Below, piece by piece: positions 29,990 through 38,330 of a stretch of 38,461 bases of DNA. Each line of letters starts with the position of its first letter. Positions within the stretch are counted from its first letter, which is position 1. Position numbers and translations under genes: made by a program. The notes beneath the pieces are model-generated. The model made no database searches and was not told where the DNA came from. It was given only the letters and a program-made list of their open reading frames with translations. The DNA is from an uncultured Kiritimatiellota bacterium (GTDB taxonomy: Bacteria; Verrucomicrobiota; Kiritimatiellia; RFP12; UBA1067): NCBI GenBank assembly GCA_934654805.1, contig CAKUGW010000014.1:1-38461 (forward strand), read 5' to 3'.

Positions 29990-30595
29990 GTGGTGCGGAA
30001 GGTCGGCGTCAAGGTCTGCGGCGTGAACGACGCCGCGTTCGCCGCCGAGGCCGAACGGCTCGGCGCGGACTGTCTCGGCTTCATCTTCGCCGAGGGGAGC
30101 CCGCGCCGCGTGACCGCCGAGGCCGTGCGGGCGATGCGGGCGAACCTGGCGGGAACGGCACGGTGCGTCGGCGTGTTCACGACGGCGGCCGTGCCGGAGA
30201 TCCTGCGAACCGTCCGCGCGTGCGGTCTCGACGTCGTGCAGCTGCACCGTCGGGCGACGGCCGAAGACGTCGCCGCGCTTCGCGCCGCGGGCCTGGAGGT
30301 CTGGACGCTCGCGGGCGGCGCCGCGGGCGATGCCGTCCTCTTCGACTCGTCGCACGGCGACGGCGAGACGACGCTGCGGCGCGGCAAGTTCAAGGCCGTC
30401 CTCGCGGGCGGCCTCTCAGAGGCGAATCTCGCGGCGGCGCTGGCGCAGCGGCCGGACGTCATTGACGTCTCCGGCAGCCTCGAGTCGGCGCGCGGCGTCA
30501 AGTCGGTCGCGAAGCTGCGGACGTTCTTCGCCGCGCTTGCGCGCGAAGCTACCGCAGGAACGGATTGCCGCGCTTCTCGTCCGCCAGCGTCGTGA
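29990..30595 (+). CDS. trpF: Phosphoribosylanthranilate isomerase
   Basis: A 201-residue TIM-barrel enzyme. It starts GVKVCGVND (catalytic Cys) and continues with GADCLGFIFAEGSPRRV, VGVFTTAAV, LDVVQLH, VLAGGLSEANLA and the phosphate-site ending VIDVSGSLESARGVKSVAKL. The usual LLDxxxxxxGGTGxxFDW loop is shortened to LFDSSHGDGETTLRRGKF, but the Asp is kept. The start is GTG (29990 or 29993; GGAGG lies 5-8 nt upstream), since no ATG fits. The last 17 or so codons overlap the end of the convergent hydrolase gene. Cotranscribed with trpB2. Confidence 0.88.
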   Translation: MVRKVGVKVCGVNDAAFAAEAERLGADCLGFIFAEGSPRRVTAEAVRAMRANLAGTARCVGVFTTAAVPEILRTVRACGLDVVQLHRRATAEDVAALRAAGLEVWTLAGGAAGDAVLFDSSHGDGETTLRRGKFKAVLAGGLSEANLAAALAQRPDVIDVSGSLESARGVKSVAKLRTFFAALAREATAGTDCRASRPPAS

Positions 30596-31181
30596 ACGGG
30601 CCGTGCCCCGGAATGACGCACGTGTCGTCCGGCAACGCCGTCAGCTTGCGGAGCGAAGCGCGCAGCGTCGCCATGTCGCCGCCGGGGAAGTCGGTGCGCC
30701 CGACGGACCCCGCAAACAGCGTATCGCCCGACAGCAGCAGCCCGTCACCCGGGAAGTAGTAGCAGACGCCGCCGGGCGTGTGGCCGGGCGTCTCAATGAC
30801 CCGAAGCTCCGCATACGCGCCGCCCGGCGCGAAGACGGCGAGCGTGTCGCGCCGGTCTGTCGTCACGAGCGTCGGCGGACGCGGCACCGGCGGATAGTCG
30901 GGCGGCAGCTGGTTCATCGGATGCGTCAGCACCGGCACGTCGGCCGCGCCCACAAGCACGGGCAGCGCCGGGTAACGCGCCAACAGGCCGGGGACGCCGC
31001 CGATGTGGTCGAAGTGGGCGTGGGTCAGGAGGATGGCCGCCGGCGTGAGCTTCGCCTGCTCGAGCGCCGCGGCAATCCGTGCGGCGTCCGCGCCGGGATC
31101 GACGACCAGTGCCTGTCCGCCGACGTTCAGGATCGTGCAGTTGACTTCGTAGAGTCCAACGGGGAAAGTCGTTCGTTCCAT
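30549..31181 (-). CDS. Metallo-beta-lactamase-fold hydrolase, GloB-like
   Basis: A 210-residue cytoplasmic hydrolase. It has the metal motif THAHFDHIGG, then PGHTPGG (His), SGDTLF (Asp) and PGHGPFT (His), with the typical SVGRTDFPGGD stretch. This subgroup includes hydroxyacylglutathione hydrolase-like enzymes, but the glutathione-binding C-terminal domain of true GloB is missing, so the substrate is unknown. It starts 5 nt after the stop of the TPR gene and should be cotranscribed with it. Its 3' end overlaps trpF by 47 bp on the opposite strand. Confidence 0.88.
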   Translation of the reverse strand: MERTTFPVGLYEVNCTILNVGGQALVVDPGADAARIAAALEQAKLTPAAILLTHAHFDHIGGVPGLLARYPALPVLVGAADVPVLTHPMNQLPPDYPPVPRPPTLVTTDRRDTLAVFAPGGAYAELRVIETPGHTPGGVCYYFPGDGLLLSGDTLFAGSVGRTDFPGGDMATLRASLRKLTALPDDTCVIPGHGPFTTLADEKRGNPFLR

Positions 31182-31186
31182 GTTGC

Positions 31187-33460
31187 TTACGGGGCCTTCT
31201 TGAGGGCGTCGGCGAGCGTCTGCCTGACTTCGGGCGAGTCCGGCAGGATCTTCAGCGCGCGGCGCGCGTAGTCCTCCGCCTCCTTGTAGCGGCGGAGCTT
31301 GCGGCAGACGATCGAGAGGTTGTTCAGCACCGCCGGCTCGTTGGGCCGCGCCTTGAGGCAGCGGCCCAGGTAGCGCTCGGCATCCGCGTAGCGGTTGCCC
31401 GTCAGCGAGCTCATGCCCATCGCGAAGTTCGCCTCGGCGTCGTCCTCGTTCGCGCGCAGGACGGCGGCGGCGTAGCGGCGCGCCTCCGCGAAGTTCGCGC
31501 GCCGCAGGGCGATCTGCAGCCCCTCGCGCGGCGTCATCTGCAGGAACGTCCGCTGGCGCTCCTGCTCGATGACGGACAGCATCTTCTTCAGGGCCGTGTT
31601 CGACTCGTCAAGGTCATTGGCGAGCTCCGCGTCCTCGCGGATGCGCGCAAAGCGCGAGATCCGCCACGAGACGGCCGAGAACGCGCTCGCGAGCGCGGGC
31701 GACGGGTCGGCCGCCTCCGTCTTCGGCGCGAGCGCGAGGATGCGGTCGGCGAGGGCCTTTGCCCGCGCGATGCCGGCCTGGGCCGCCGCCGCGTCCAGCC
31801 CCTTCTCGCGCGCGACCATGCCGGAGAGCGTCGGCAGCGGCTTGCGCTCGCGCTTCCAGAACTCGAAGCCGAGCTGGATCGCCGCCTCGTCCATGCCGCC
31901 GGGCTTCTCGCCGGCCCAGATGCGCAGGAGCGCCGGGATGCCCGTCTGCGCGTTCCGCCAGTCGTCCGTCTCGGGCGCGAACGGACGCGACCGCACCGCG
32001 CATTCCCACGCGCGCGCGCCGGACATCATGTTGAGCGCGTAGAGGGCCTGTCCCCGGTCTTTCGCGCACAGCTCGACCGCCGCGTCGAGATGGCCGTCCG
32101 TGAAGAGGTATTTCGCGCCGGCGCATTCCGCGACCGTCTCGCGCACCGCATCGTCGACGATGCGCTGCATTTCCGTCTCGACCGGCTTCGGCACCGTCCG
32201 GCACGCGAGCGCGACGACGGCGACCGTCAGGCACGGCACGAGCCCGCGCAGGAGGGCGCCCGGGCGCCGTTCGCCCTCGCCGAGGTACGTGCGCTGGCAC
32301 TCGAAGGCGAACGCCGCGCCGAAGAGCGCGAACGCGACCATCGCACAGAACGCGAAGAACGCGAGCAGGAAGCCGCTCTGCACGAGCACGATGTCCTTCG
32401 TGAACGTCCAGAACCGCGCGGCGGGCAGCGCGCCGCACTGCATGACCGCGAGCATCCCGACGAGGAAGAGCAGCACGCCAAGGCCGAACGGCATCGGGCG
32501 GTCGTCGCGCGTGACCATCGGGAAGACCTTCAGCGCGACGAGGAGCGGCAGCACGCCGAAGACGAGGCCCAGCACCCAACCGACGACGCTCGCCGCGCCC
32601 GCGAAGACGCGCCAGTAGCCGCCCGCATAGCGGAAGTAGACGTCGTTCGCGCCCCAGCCGTTGGCCGCGGCGCCGCCGAGCGAGACGAACTCCGCCGCGT
32701 TCAGGTACGCCGCGAGCGCCAGCGAGCCGAAGAAGAGGAAGAACATGCGCCACTTTGGCAGCTCGTCCGGCTCGGGCAGCTTCTCCGGCTTCGGGAAGAG
32801 GCCGTCGACGACGCCATGCCAGACGAGGACGTACGCGCCGATGAAGAGGACGGGCAGAAGGAAGCCGAACGGCGTCTCCGCCGCGAGCAGGCCCATCAGC
32901 GCGACGCACGGGAAGAGCCGCCAGCGTCCGCCGGCCGCGAGCCAGCGCAGCGCGAGGTGGACGACGAGGAGGACGGCCGCGAGGCGCAGCAGGGACGGCG
33001 AGAGGACGCGCGCGATGCGCGAAAGCGGGTCGCTCAGGCCGAAGAGGACCGCCGCGACGAACGCGAAGAACGGCGCGATGCGGTCGCTCCAGACGGCATA
33101 CGGCCGCCCCGTGCGGACGAGAAGCGCGAGCGCCTGGCGCACGATCAGGTAGGCGAGCGCGACGGCGACGCCGCCAAGGGCCGCACCGGCGAAGGTGAGG
33201 ATGCGGAGCGCGCCGCTCACGCCGAACGCGGAGAAGAGGCCGACCGAGACGATGCGCCAGAAGCCGGGGAAGATCGCCTGCGGCGGACGGATCCGCGCGG
33301 CGACGGCGGCCTCGCTCCACATCGCGGGGTCGAGGCCGGGAATGCCCCAGACGAGAATCGCCACGGCGGCGACTCCCCCCGCCAGCGTCGCGAGCGCCAG
33401 GTTCTTCAGGCCGAGGCCGCACGTGTCGTTCAGCCCGTCAACAGCTTCAACGTTTTCCAT
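31187..33460 (-). CDS. Polytopic membrane protein with C-terminal TPR repeats
   Basis: A 757-residue protein. About ten to twelve hydrophobic segments fill residues 30-430, in an arrangement like the large GT-C/DUF2723-type membrane proteins. An approximately 200-residue soluble region follows. At least two tetratricopeptide repeats lie at the end (EANFAMGMSSLTGNRYADAERYLG and PAVLNNLSIVCRKLRRYKEAEDYARRALKI). I do not recognise a specific family; no catalytic motif stands out. A role in envelope assembly or glycan transfer is possible. The ATG at 33460 follows an AAGG-containing stretch. Confidence 0.7.
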   Translation of the reverse strand: MENVEAVDGLNDTCGLGLKNLALATLAGGVAAVAILVWGIPGLDPAMWSEAAVAARIRPPQAIFPGFWRIVSVGLFSAFGVSGALRILTFAGAALGGVAVALAYLIVRQALALLVRTGRPYAVWSDRIAPFFAFVAAVLFGLSDPLSRIARVLSPSLLRLAAVLLVVHLALRWLAAGGRWRLFPCVALMGLLAAETPFGFLLPVLFIGAYVLVWHGVVDGLFPKPEKLPEPDELPKWRMFFLFFGSLALAAYLNAAEFVSLGGAAANGWGANDVYFRYAGGYWRVFAGAASVVGWVLGLVFGVLPLLVALKVFPMVTRDDRPMPFGLGVLLFLVGMLAVMQCGALPAARFWTFTKDIVLVQSGFLLAFFAFCAMVAFALFGAAFAFECQRTYLGEGERRPGALLRGLVPCLTVAVVALACRTVPKPVETEMQRIVDDAVRETVAECAGAKYLFTDGHLDAAVELCAKDRGQALYALNMMSGARAWECAVRSRPFAPETDDWRNAQTGIPALLRIWAGEKPGGMDEAAIQLGFEFWKRERKPLPTLSGMVAREKGLDAAAAQAGIARAKALADRILALAPKTEAADPSPALASAFSAVSWRISRFARIREDAELANDLDESNTALKKMLSVIEQERQRTFLQMTPREGLQIALRRANFAEARRYAAAVLRANEDDAEANFAMGMSSLTGNRYADAERYLGRCLKARPNEPAVLNNLSIVCRKLRRYKEAEDYARRALKILPDSPEVRQTLADALKKAP

Positions 33461-33789
33461 TCTTTTGCCTTGATGTCGTTCGTTAAGCGAGTTCCGCACG
33501 CCCCGGGCGGAAGTTCGTGAGAGGATATGATACTAAATCCATCGCGTGGAATCAACCGCACGGACACCCCACGCCCTGCGGCCCTGCGCGAGGCGGGACA
33601 CCCGTGCCAGCGGAGCTCCAAGACGGGCGAGCAAGCCTTTTTGTGCCTCGACGGACGGCTTCGTATCGCACAGCAAGGCGCGACCTCGGCCGCGCAAAGC
33701 GCGGTCTCGCGGCAACGCCGTTTCGTGTTCGCGCGCCAGCGCTCAAGTTCGAGACCGCCTACTGTCGCAGCGCGAAAAGCGATTCGGCC
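33461..33789. other. 329-bp intergenic region between obg and the TPR gene
   Basis: Apart from a promoter at 33527-33555 the region has no coding signature. It contains a strong hairpin CCGCGC-AAA-GCGCGG at 33690-33704, extended by GACC/GGTC (33682-33706), and other GC-rich inverted repeats. It may hold the obg terminator region or a dispersed non-coding repeat. Nothing else was recognised. Confidence 0.4.
33527..33555 (-). promoter_or_regulatory. Candidate promoter of the TPR-hydrolase pair
   Basis: Minus strand TTGATT (33550-33555), 17-bp spacer, TATCAT (33527-33532). Start near 33520, leader about 60 nt. Unlike most promoters here it lacks the TGN extension, so it is less certain. Confidence 0.45.
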
Positions 33790-34947
33790 TCAGTGGATGT
33801 TGCCGCGCGAGGGGTGCGACTTCGCCTTCGGCTTCTCCAGCTTCAGGAACGTCGCGAACTTCAGGGCCTCCGCCGGGATCTCGTCGCCCGTCGTGTCGGG
33901 CATCTCGGAGAGGTCGGGCGCGTCGGCGTGCGTGTGGTGGAACTTCGCCTTCGGGTTGACGAGCGCGCGCAGCGCGTCCTTGAAGGCGTCCAGCCCCTCG
34001 CGCGTCGTGCACGAGACGGCGATCGGCTCGACGCCCGTCTCCTTCACGAAGCGCGGCAGGTTCTCGCGGGCGGCTTCCGTGTCGAGCTTGTTCACGACGA
34101 CGAGGGCCGGACGCTCCGCGAGCTCGACCGAATACGCCTCGATCTCCCTCTTGAGGATCTCGTAGTCCGTCCACGGCTCGCGGTTGTCCGTCCCCGCCAG
34201 GTCGATGACGTAGACGAGAACCTTCGAGCGCTCCAGGTGCTTCAGGAACGCGAGGCCGAGGCCGACGCCCTTCGCCGCGCCCTCGATGATGCCGGGCACG
34301 TCCGCCAGGCGCACCTTCGCGTAGTCGTCGTAGACAACCGTGCCGACGATCGGGTTCAGCGTCGTGAACGGATAGGACGCGATCTTCGGCGTCGCCGCCG
34401 AAAGCGCCGCGAGGAGCGAGCTCTTGCCCGCGTTCGGGAAGCCGAGGAGCCCCGCGTCCGCAATCGACTTCAGCTCCAGCCGGAGGCGCCGCTCCTCGCA
34501 CGGCCCGCCGGGCGTATGCTCGGTCGGCGCCTGGTTGACGGAGCTCTTGAAGTGGACGTTCCCGAAGCCGCCCGCGCCGCCCTTCGCGACGATGACGCGC
34601 TGGCCGGGCTCGGTGACGTCGGCGACGAGCTCGCCCGTCTCGGCGTCGTAGACCTCGGTGCCGAGCGGCACGGGCACGACGAGATCCTTGCCGCGCTTGC
34701 CGAACATCTTCTGGCCCTGCCCGGGCGCGCCGTCCTGCGCGTAGCACTTCGGGTCGTAGTAGAGCGACAGGAGCGAGTTGACGTGCTCGGACGCCGCGAA
34801 GACGACGTCGCCGCCGCGCCCGCCGTCGCCGCCGTCCGGCCCGCCGAACGCGACAAGCGCCTCGCGGCGCATGGACGTCTTCCCGTCGCCGCCCTTGCCG
34901 GAGCGGACGAGCACCTCGACCTGATCGATAAATGTCTTCGCTTTCAT
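33790..34947 (-). CDS. obg: Obg family GTPase
   Basis: A 385-residue GTPase linked to 50S ribosome assembly and stress control. The glycine-rich Obg fold is at the N-terminus (SGKGGDGKTSMRREALVAFGGPDGGDGGRGGDVVF). The G domain has G1 GFPNAGKSSLL, the switch SYPFTTLNP, G3 DVPGIIEGA, G4 NKLD and G5 SCTTREG. It ends soon after the G domain with no long C-terminal OCT domain, as in many Obg proteins. The ATG at 34947 lies about 6 nt from the predicted transcription start, and there is no Shine-Dalgarno. Confidence 0.94.
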   Translation of the reverse strand: MKAKTFIDQVEVLVRSGKGGDGKTSMRREALVAFGGPDGGDGGRGGDVVFAASEHVNSLLSLYYDPKCYAQDGAPGQGQKMFGKRGKDLVVPVPLGTEVYDAETGELVADVTEPGQRVIVAKGGAGGFGNVHFKSSVNQAPTEHTPGGPCEERRLRLELKSIADAGLLGFPNAGKSSLLAALSAATPKIASYPFTTLNPIVGTVVYDDYAKVRLADVPGIIEGAAKGVGLGLAFLKHLERSKVLVYVIDLAGTDNREPWTDYEILKREIEAYSVELAERPALVVVNKLDTEAARENLPRFVKETGVEPIAVSCTTREGLDAFKDALRALVNPKAKFHHTHADAPDLSEMPDTTGDEIPAEALKFATFLKLEKPKAKSHPSRGNIH

Positions 34948-34959
34948 AAGAATGGCCGT

Positions 34960-34968
34960 ATTATACCA
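34960..34968 (-). promoter_or_regulatory. obg promoter, extended -10, nearly leaderless
   Basis: Minus strand TGG-TATAAT (-10 at 34960-34965). The predicted start at 34953 leaves about 6 nt before the ATG. It is back to back with the tRNA-Asn promoter, whose -35 begins at 34985. Confidence 0.65.
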
Positions 34969-34984
34969 AAATTTCAGTCCCCAC

Positions 34985-35014
34985 TTGCACATGCGGCGAA
35001 GATTATGATATACT
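34985..35014 (+). promoter_or_regulatory. tRNA-Asn promoter
   Basis: TTGCAC (34985-34990), 18-bp spacer, TGA-TATACT (-10 at 35009-35014). The start near 35021 precedes the tRNA by about 30 nt. It probably also drives the flavoprotein gene, which begins 17 nt after the tRNA. Confidence 0.75.
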
Positions 35015-35051
35015 ACGCGCCATTGAACGTTAGTTCAGCTTCAATTGACAT

Positions 35052-35126
35052 TCGGGCGTGGCGCAGTGGTAGCGCAGTTGACTGTTAATCAATTGGTCGC
35101 TGGTTCGAATCCAGCCGCCCGAGCCA
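35052..35126 (+). tRNA. tRNA-Asn (anticodon GUU)
   Basis: Acceptor stem TCGGGCG/CGCCCGA, discriminator G and encoded CCA (35124-35126). The D-arm is GCGC-AGTGGTA-GCGC. Anticodon loop CTGTTAA gives GUU, and the T-arm is GCTGGTTCGAATCCAGC. Length is 75 nt with CCA. Confidence 0.96.
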
Positions 35127-35143
35127 ATCAGACCTCAATCCGC

Positions 35144-36283
35144 ATGGACTCCAAACCCGTCACCTTGGCCATCGTCGGCGGCGGTGCCGCCGGGCTCTTC
35201 GCCGCCGCCGTCGCGACCGAGCGCCGCATCCCGTGCGCCCTCCTCGAACGCAAGGCCCGCCTCGGCTCGAAGGTGCTGATGACCGCAAACGGCCGCTGCA
35301 ACTTCACGAAGGACATCTCCGCCGAGCAGTTCCTGCGCGATCTCGCCTGCGGCCCGGCCGACGAGCGCGTGTCCCGCTTCGTCGCCGAGGCGATCCGCGA
35401 ATGCCCGCCGCGCCAGATCATCGCCGGATTCAAGTCGCTCGGCGTGCCGCTCCGGCGGATGCCCGACGGTCGCATGTTCCCCGCCGACGGCAAGGCCGCG
35501 ACCATCCTGCACGCCTTCGGCGACCTCCTGCGCGACGAGGAGGTGCCGATCCTGACCAACGCCCCTGTCACGGCGATCCGCGCCACGGGACACGACGGCG
35601 CGCGATTCGTCGTCTCGACGCGGAACTTCGACCTGCTCGCCGAGAACGTCCTGCTCGCGACGGGCGGCGTCAGCTATCCGAAGACCGGCTCGGTCGGCGA
35701 CGGGCAGAACTTCGCCCGCGCGCTCGGCCATTCAGTCGTGCCGTACCGCCCCGGCCTCATCGGGCTGGAGACGGACGATCCGCGCGTCACGCGCCTCGCC
35801 GGACGCCGCTTCGAGGACGACGGCCGCGTCAAGGTCCTCGCGCCAACGGGACAGGTCCTCTTCGACTACCGGGGCGAAGTCGACTGCGAACGCTTCGGCC
35901 TCAGCGGCGCGGCGATCTACAACGCCCAGCGGTTCATCGAGCACGCCCGACGCAACGCCAAGACCTCCCAAACGTCCAGACCTACCGAACGCCCAGACCT
36001 CTCCCTCGAAGTCTGGTTCGGGCACAGCCGCCTGACGTTCACCGACCTCACGCCGCGTCCCGTCAAGGAGGCGATCGTCACCCTGGGCGGCGTGTCGACG
36101 GACGAGATCGACCCGCACACGATGCAGTCGAAACTCGTCCCCGGCCTCTCCTTCGCGGGCGAGGTGATGGACATCGACGGCCCGACCGGCGGCTACAACC
36201 TGACGCTCGCCTTCGCCACGGCGCGCAAGGCCGTCACATCAATCCGCCGCAGGGCGAACGATGCGCGATTCCGGCCTGCCTGA
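35144..36283 (+). CDS. BaiN/HI0933-family flavoprotein
   Basis: A 379-residue NAD(P)/FAD-dependent oxidoreductase-like protein. The N-terminal FAD-binding Rossmann motif is VTLAIVGGGAAGLFAA, followed by the family hallmark KVLMTANGRCNFTK. The middle has LATGGVSYPKTGSVGDG, and the C-terminus has GLSFAGEVMDIDGPTGGYNLTLAF. Family members include BaiN, implicated in bile-acid reduction, but most are uncharacterised. The ATG lies 17 nt after the tRNA-Asn CCA with no room for a promoter and no clear Shine-Dalgarno. The frame also reads through the tRNA, but that part is not coding. Its last 91 bp overlap the convergent GT87 gene. Confidence 0.88.
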   Translation: MDSKPVTLAIVGGGAAGLFAAAVATERRIPCALLERKARLGSKVLMTANGRCNFTKDISAEQFLRDLACGPADERVSRFVAEAIRECPPRQIIAGFKSLGVPLRRMPDGRMFPADGKAATILHAFGDLLRDEEVPILTNAPVTAIRATGHDGARFVVSTRNFDLLAENVLLATGGVSYPKTGSVGDGQNFARALGHSVVPYRPGLIGLETDDPRVTRLAGRRFEDDGRVKVLAPTGQVLFDYRGEVDCERFGLSGAAIYNAQRFIEHARRNAKTSQTSRPTERPDLSLEVWFGHSRLTFTDLTPRPVKEAIVTLGGVSTDEIDPHTMQSKLVPGLSFAGEVMDIDGPTGGYNLTLAFATARKAVTSIRRRANDARFRPA

Positions 36284-37479
36284 CGGGCAGAGTCCGGCGG
36301 CCGAACGCCCAGCGCGCCGCACAGGACGGCGGCGAGGGCGAGCGAAAGCGTCGAGTTGAGCGAATCGACGCACCGGAAGGCGTACTCCGACAGCGGGAAC
36401 GGCCAGCCGACGAACGCGCACAGGCCGTGCGCCGCGAGGAAGGCCCGCGAGAGCGAAAGCCCGGCCAGCCCCGCGAGGCACCAGAGGAAACGCGACGACG
36501 GCGCGCGCAAAAGCGCGCGCACGAGCGAGAACGCCACGAACCAGCCCATCGCGTGGCTGTACGCCTGCGTGTACGTCCAGCAGCACGACGTGATGGCCGC
36601 CGGCATCAGGAAGACGAACCAGTCCCGCTCCTTCCGCATCCGCCACGTCATCGCCGCGCAGACGAGCGCACCGACCACGAGGCCGGCGAGGATGTCGCAT
36701 CCGCGCGTCGCCTCGGAGCAAAGGAAATACGGCCACGTGCCGCAGCCCAAGAAGAAACTCGTGTTCGCCGCCGGCCCCTGAAGGAGCATGCCGACGACCG
36801 ACGACCGGCAAATCACGGCGGCGACCAGCGACAGCAACAGGCAGAGGCCGCCCGCGACAGAAATGGCCGTCCACTTCCGTCGCAGCAGCAGGGGAATCGC
36901 AAACGCCAAGCCAATCTGGGGCTTCAGCAGGGCAACCGACCAGCAAAGGCCGGCCAAGGCGTCATGTCCGCGATCGAGCGCCCACGCCATCGCCACGGAG
37001 GCCGCCAGCACAATGAGCGCGAAGTTGCCGACGGCCGTGTTCGACCAGATCGGATAGGAGACGGCCAACAGGGGCAGCGCCGCCTGAAGAAACGGCTCCG
37101 CCGTCTCCATGCGCGTCGGAAGCCACAAGAGGAGCGCGAACGACAATCCCATCAAGATGCAGTAGGCGGCCCAATCCCAGCCTTCGGGCAGGAGCGAAAT
37201 CGGCAGCATCGCCACGTACGCCCACGGCGCATAGGCGTTCACCTGCCTCGTGCACCCGGCAGGAGGCTCGCCGACATGCGTGTTCGGATAGTAGGGCGGC
37301 AAGTCCACCGCGCCTTGCCACACGTCGTACGGGTTGACCCTCTGCCGAACACAGGCCAGCTCGTTCATCCGCAGGCTGAAGTCGTAGTGATCCGTCGGCG
37401 AGCAGATGCACGTGACGGCCAGCGCAATCGCCAGCGCCAACAGGAAAACGACCACTCCGATGACAAGCGGCCTCTTCAT
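36193..37479 (-). CDS. GT87-family (DUF2029) membrane glycosyltransferase
   Basis: A 428-residue polytopic protein with about ten hydrophobic segments, starting KRPLVIGVVVFLLALAIALAV. It has the GT-C-type first-loop feature DHYDFSLRMNELACVRQRVNPYDVWQ and the later GNFALIVLAASVAMAWALDRG and VALLKPQIGLAFAIPLLLRRKW segments characteristic of DUF2029/GT87 mannosyltransferase-like proteins that use polyprenyl-phosphate sugars. Its start overlaps the stop of the GT2 gene (ATGA), so the pair is coupled: GT2 probably makes the polyprenyl-phosphate sugar that GT87 uses. The C-terminal 30 residues overlap the flavoprotein gene on the other strand. Confidence 0.8.
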   Translation of the reverse strand: MKRPLVIGVVVFLLALAIALAVTCICSPTDHYDFSLRMNELACVRQRVNPYDVWQGAVDLPPYYPNTHVGEPPAGCTRQVNAYAPWAYVAMLPISLLPEGWDWAAYCILMGLSFALLLWLPTRMETAEPFLQAALPLLAVSYPIWSNTAVGNFALIVLAASVAMAWALDRGHDALAGLCWSVALLKPQIGLAFAIPLLLRRKWTAISVAGGLCLLLSLVAAVICRSSVVGMLLQGPAANTSFFLGCGTWPYFLCSEATRGCDILAGLVVGALVCAAMTWRMRKERDWFVFLMPAAITSCCWTYTQAYSHAMGWFVAFSLVRALLRAPSSRFLWCLAGLAGLSLSRAFLAAHGLCAFVGWPFPLSEYAFRCVDSLNSTLSLALAAVLCGALGVRPPDSARQAGRNRASFALRRIDVTALRAVAKASVRL

Positions 37480-38201
37480 GCGCGCTCCAGGACGTTGTAG
37501 CGGAAAATGCACCAGAGCGCACGCACGCCATCCCGCCAGCCGATCTTCTTCCCCTCGCGGAACGAGCGCGGACGATAGCGGATCGCGCACTCGTAGACGT
37601 GCCAGCCGCGCTGGCGCATGCCCTGCGCGACATACGCCACGCATTCGGGCTCGAAGCCGAACCGCCGCTCCTTCAGGCGCGGCGCGATCTCGCGGATGAC
37701 TTCGGCCGTAAACAGCTTGTAGCACGTCTCCATGTCCGTCAGCGCCAGATCGGACAGGACATTTGAACACAGCGTCAGGAACCTGTTCATCGTCGAATGC
37801 CACCACCGCAGCACCCGGCGCTCGTGCTGCTGAAGATAGCGCGAGCCGAAGACCACGTCGGCGCGTCCCTCGACCATCGGCTTCAGCATCTTCAGGTAGT
37901 CGTGCGGATCGTATTCGAGATCCGCGTCCTGTACGCAGACGTAGTCGCCCGTCGCCGACAGGAAGCCCGTCTTGAGCGCGGCGCCCTTGCCCTGGTTGAC
38001 CGCATGGCAGAGGACGCGCACGGACGGATCCGCCGCCGCCAGCTCCTCGGCCACGCGACGGCTGTCGTCCGTCGAGCAGTCGTCGACGATCAGGATCTCA
38101 AGCGCGAGGCTGTCCGACGCAAGCGACTTGACTTCCGCGACGATCTCCTTGAGCGTTGCCGCTTCGTTGTAGCAGGGGATGACGACGGAAAGCGTCTTCA
38201 T
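37476..38201 (-). CDS. Glycosyltransferase family 2, dolichyl/polyprenyl-phosphate sugar synthase type
   Basis: A 241-residue GT-A enzyme: LSVVIPCYNEAATLKEIV, LIVDDCSTDDS, NQGKGAALKTGFLSATGDYVCVQDADLEYDP (DxD in QDADL), then DMETCYKLF and the RFGFEPECVAYVA segment typical of DPM1-like synthases. It likely transfers a sugar from a nucleotide to polyprenyl phosphate on the cytoplasmic side. There is no C-terminal membrane pair. AAGGGG lies about 8 nt before the ATG. Its start overlaps the stop of a possible 41-codon ORF, and its stop overlaps the GT87 start. Confidence 0.9.
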   Translation of the reverse strand: MKTLSVVIPCYNEAATLKEIVAEVKSLASDSLALEILIVDDCSTDDSRRVAEELAAADPSVRVLCHAVNQGKGAALKTGFLSATGDYVCVQDADLEYDPHDYLKMLKPMVEGRADVVFGSRYLQQHERRVLRWWHSTMNRFLTLCSNVLSDLALTDMETCYKLFTAEVIREIAPRLKERRFGFEPECVAYVAQGMRQRGWHVYECAIRYRPRSFREGKKIGWRDGVRALWCIFRYNVLERA

Positions 38202-38323
38202 GCACCAGACCCCTTCTTCACGCCACGCTTGAAATGATCGTCTCTCAAAATGCAGACAACCCCTTTACCCGACACGTTGGGCATTCTCTCAGCTCTCATT
38301 TGGCTGGCGTTCGATTCTTCCAT
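38198..38323 (-). CDS. Possible leaderless small ORF (41 aa) coupled to the GT2 gene
   Basis: The ATG at 38323 lies 7 nt after the -10 box TATACT (38331-38336), where transcription should start. The ORF runs 41 codons (MEESNASQMRAERMPNVSG at the start, basic end KRGVKKGSGA) and stops at a TGA overlapping the GT2 start codon (ATGA). Arrangement and coupling suggest it is translated, but the peptide matches nothing I know and could be chance in a 120-nt leader. Confidence 0.35.
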   Translation of the reverse strand: MEESNASQMRAERMPNVSGKGVVCILRDDHFKRGVKKGSGA

Positions 38324-38330
38324 GGCGAGA

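Noticed and set aside
32090..33520. Plus-strand ORF of 476 codons opposite the TPR gene
   Set aside because: Low-complexity Arg/Glu/Asp-rich shadow of a membrane-protein gene; no domain, no ribosome site.
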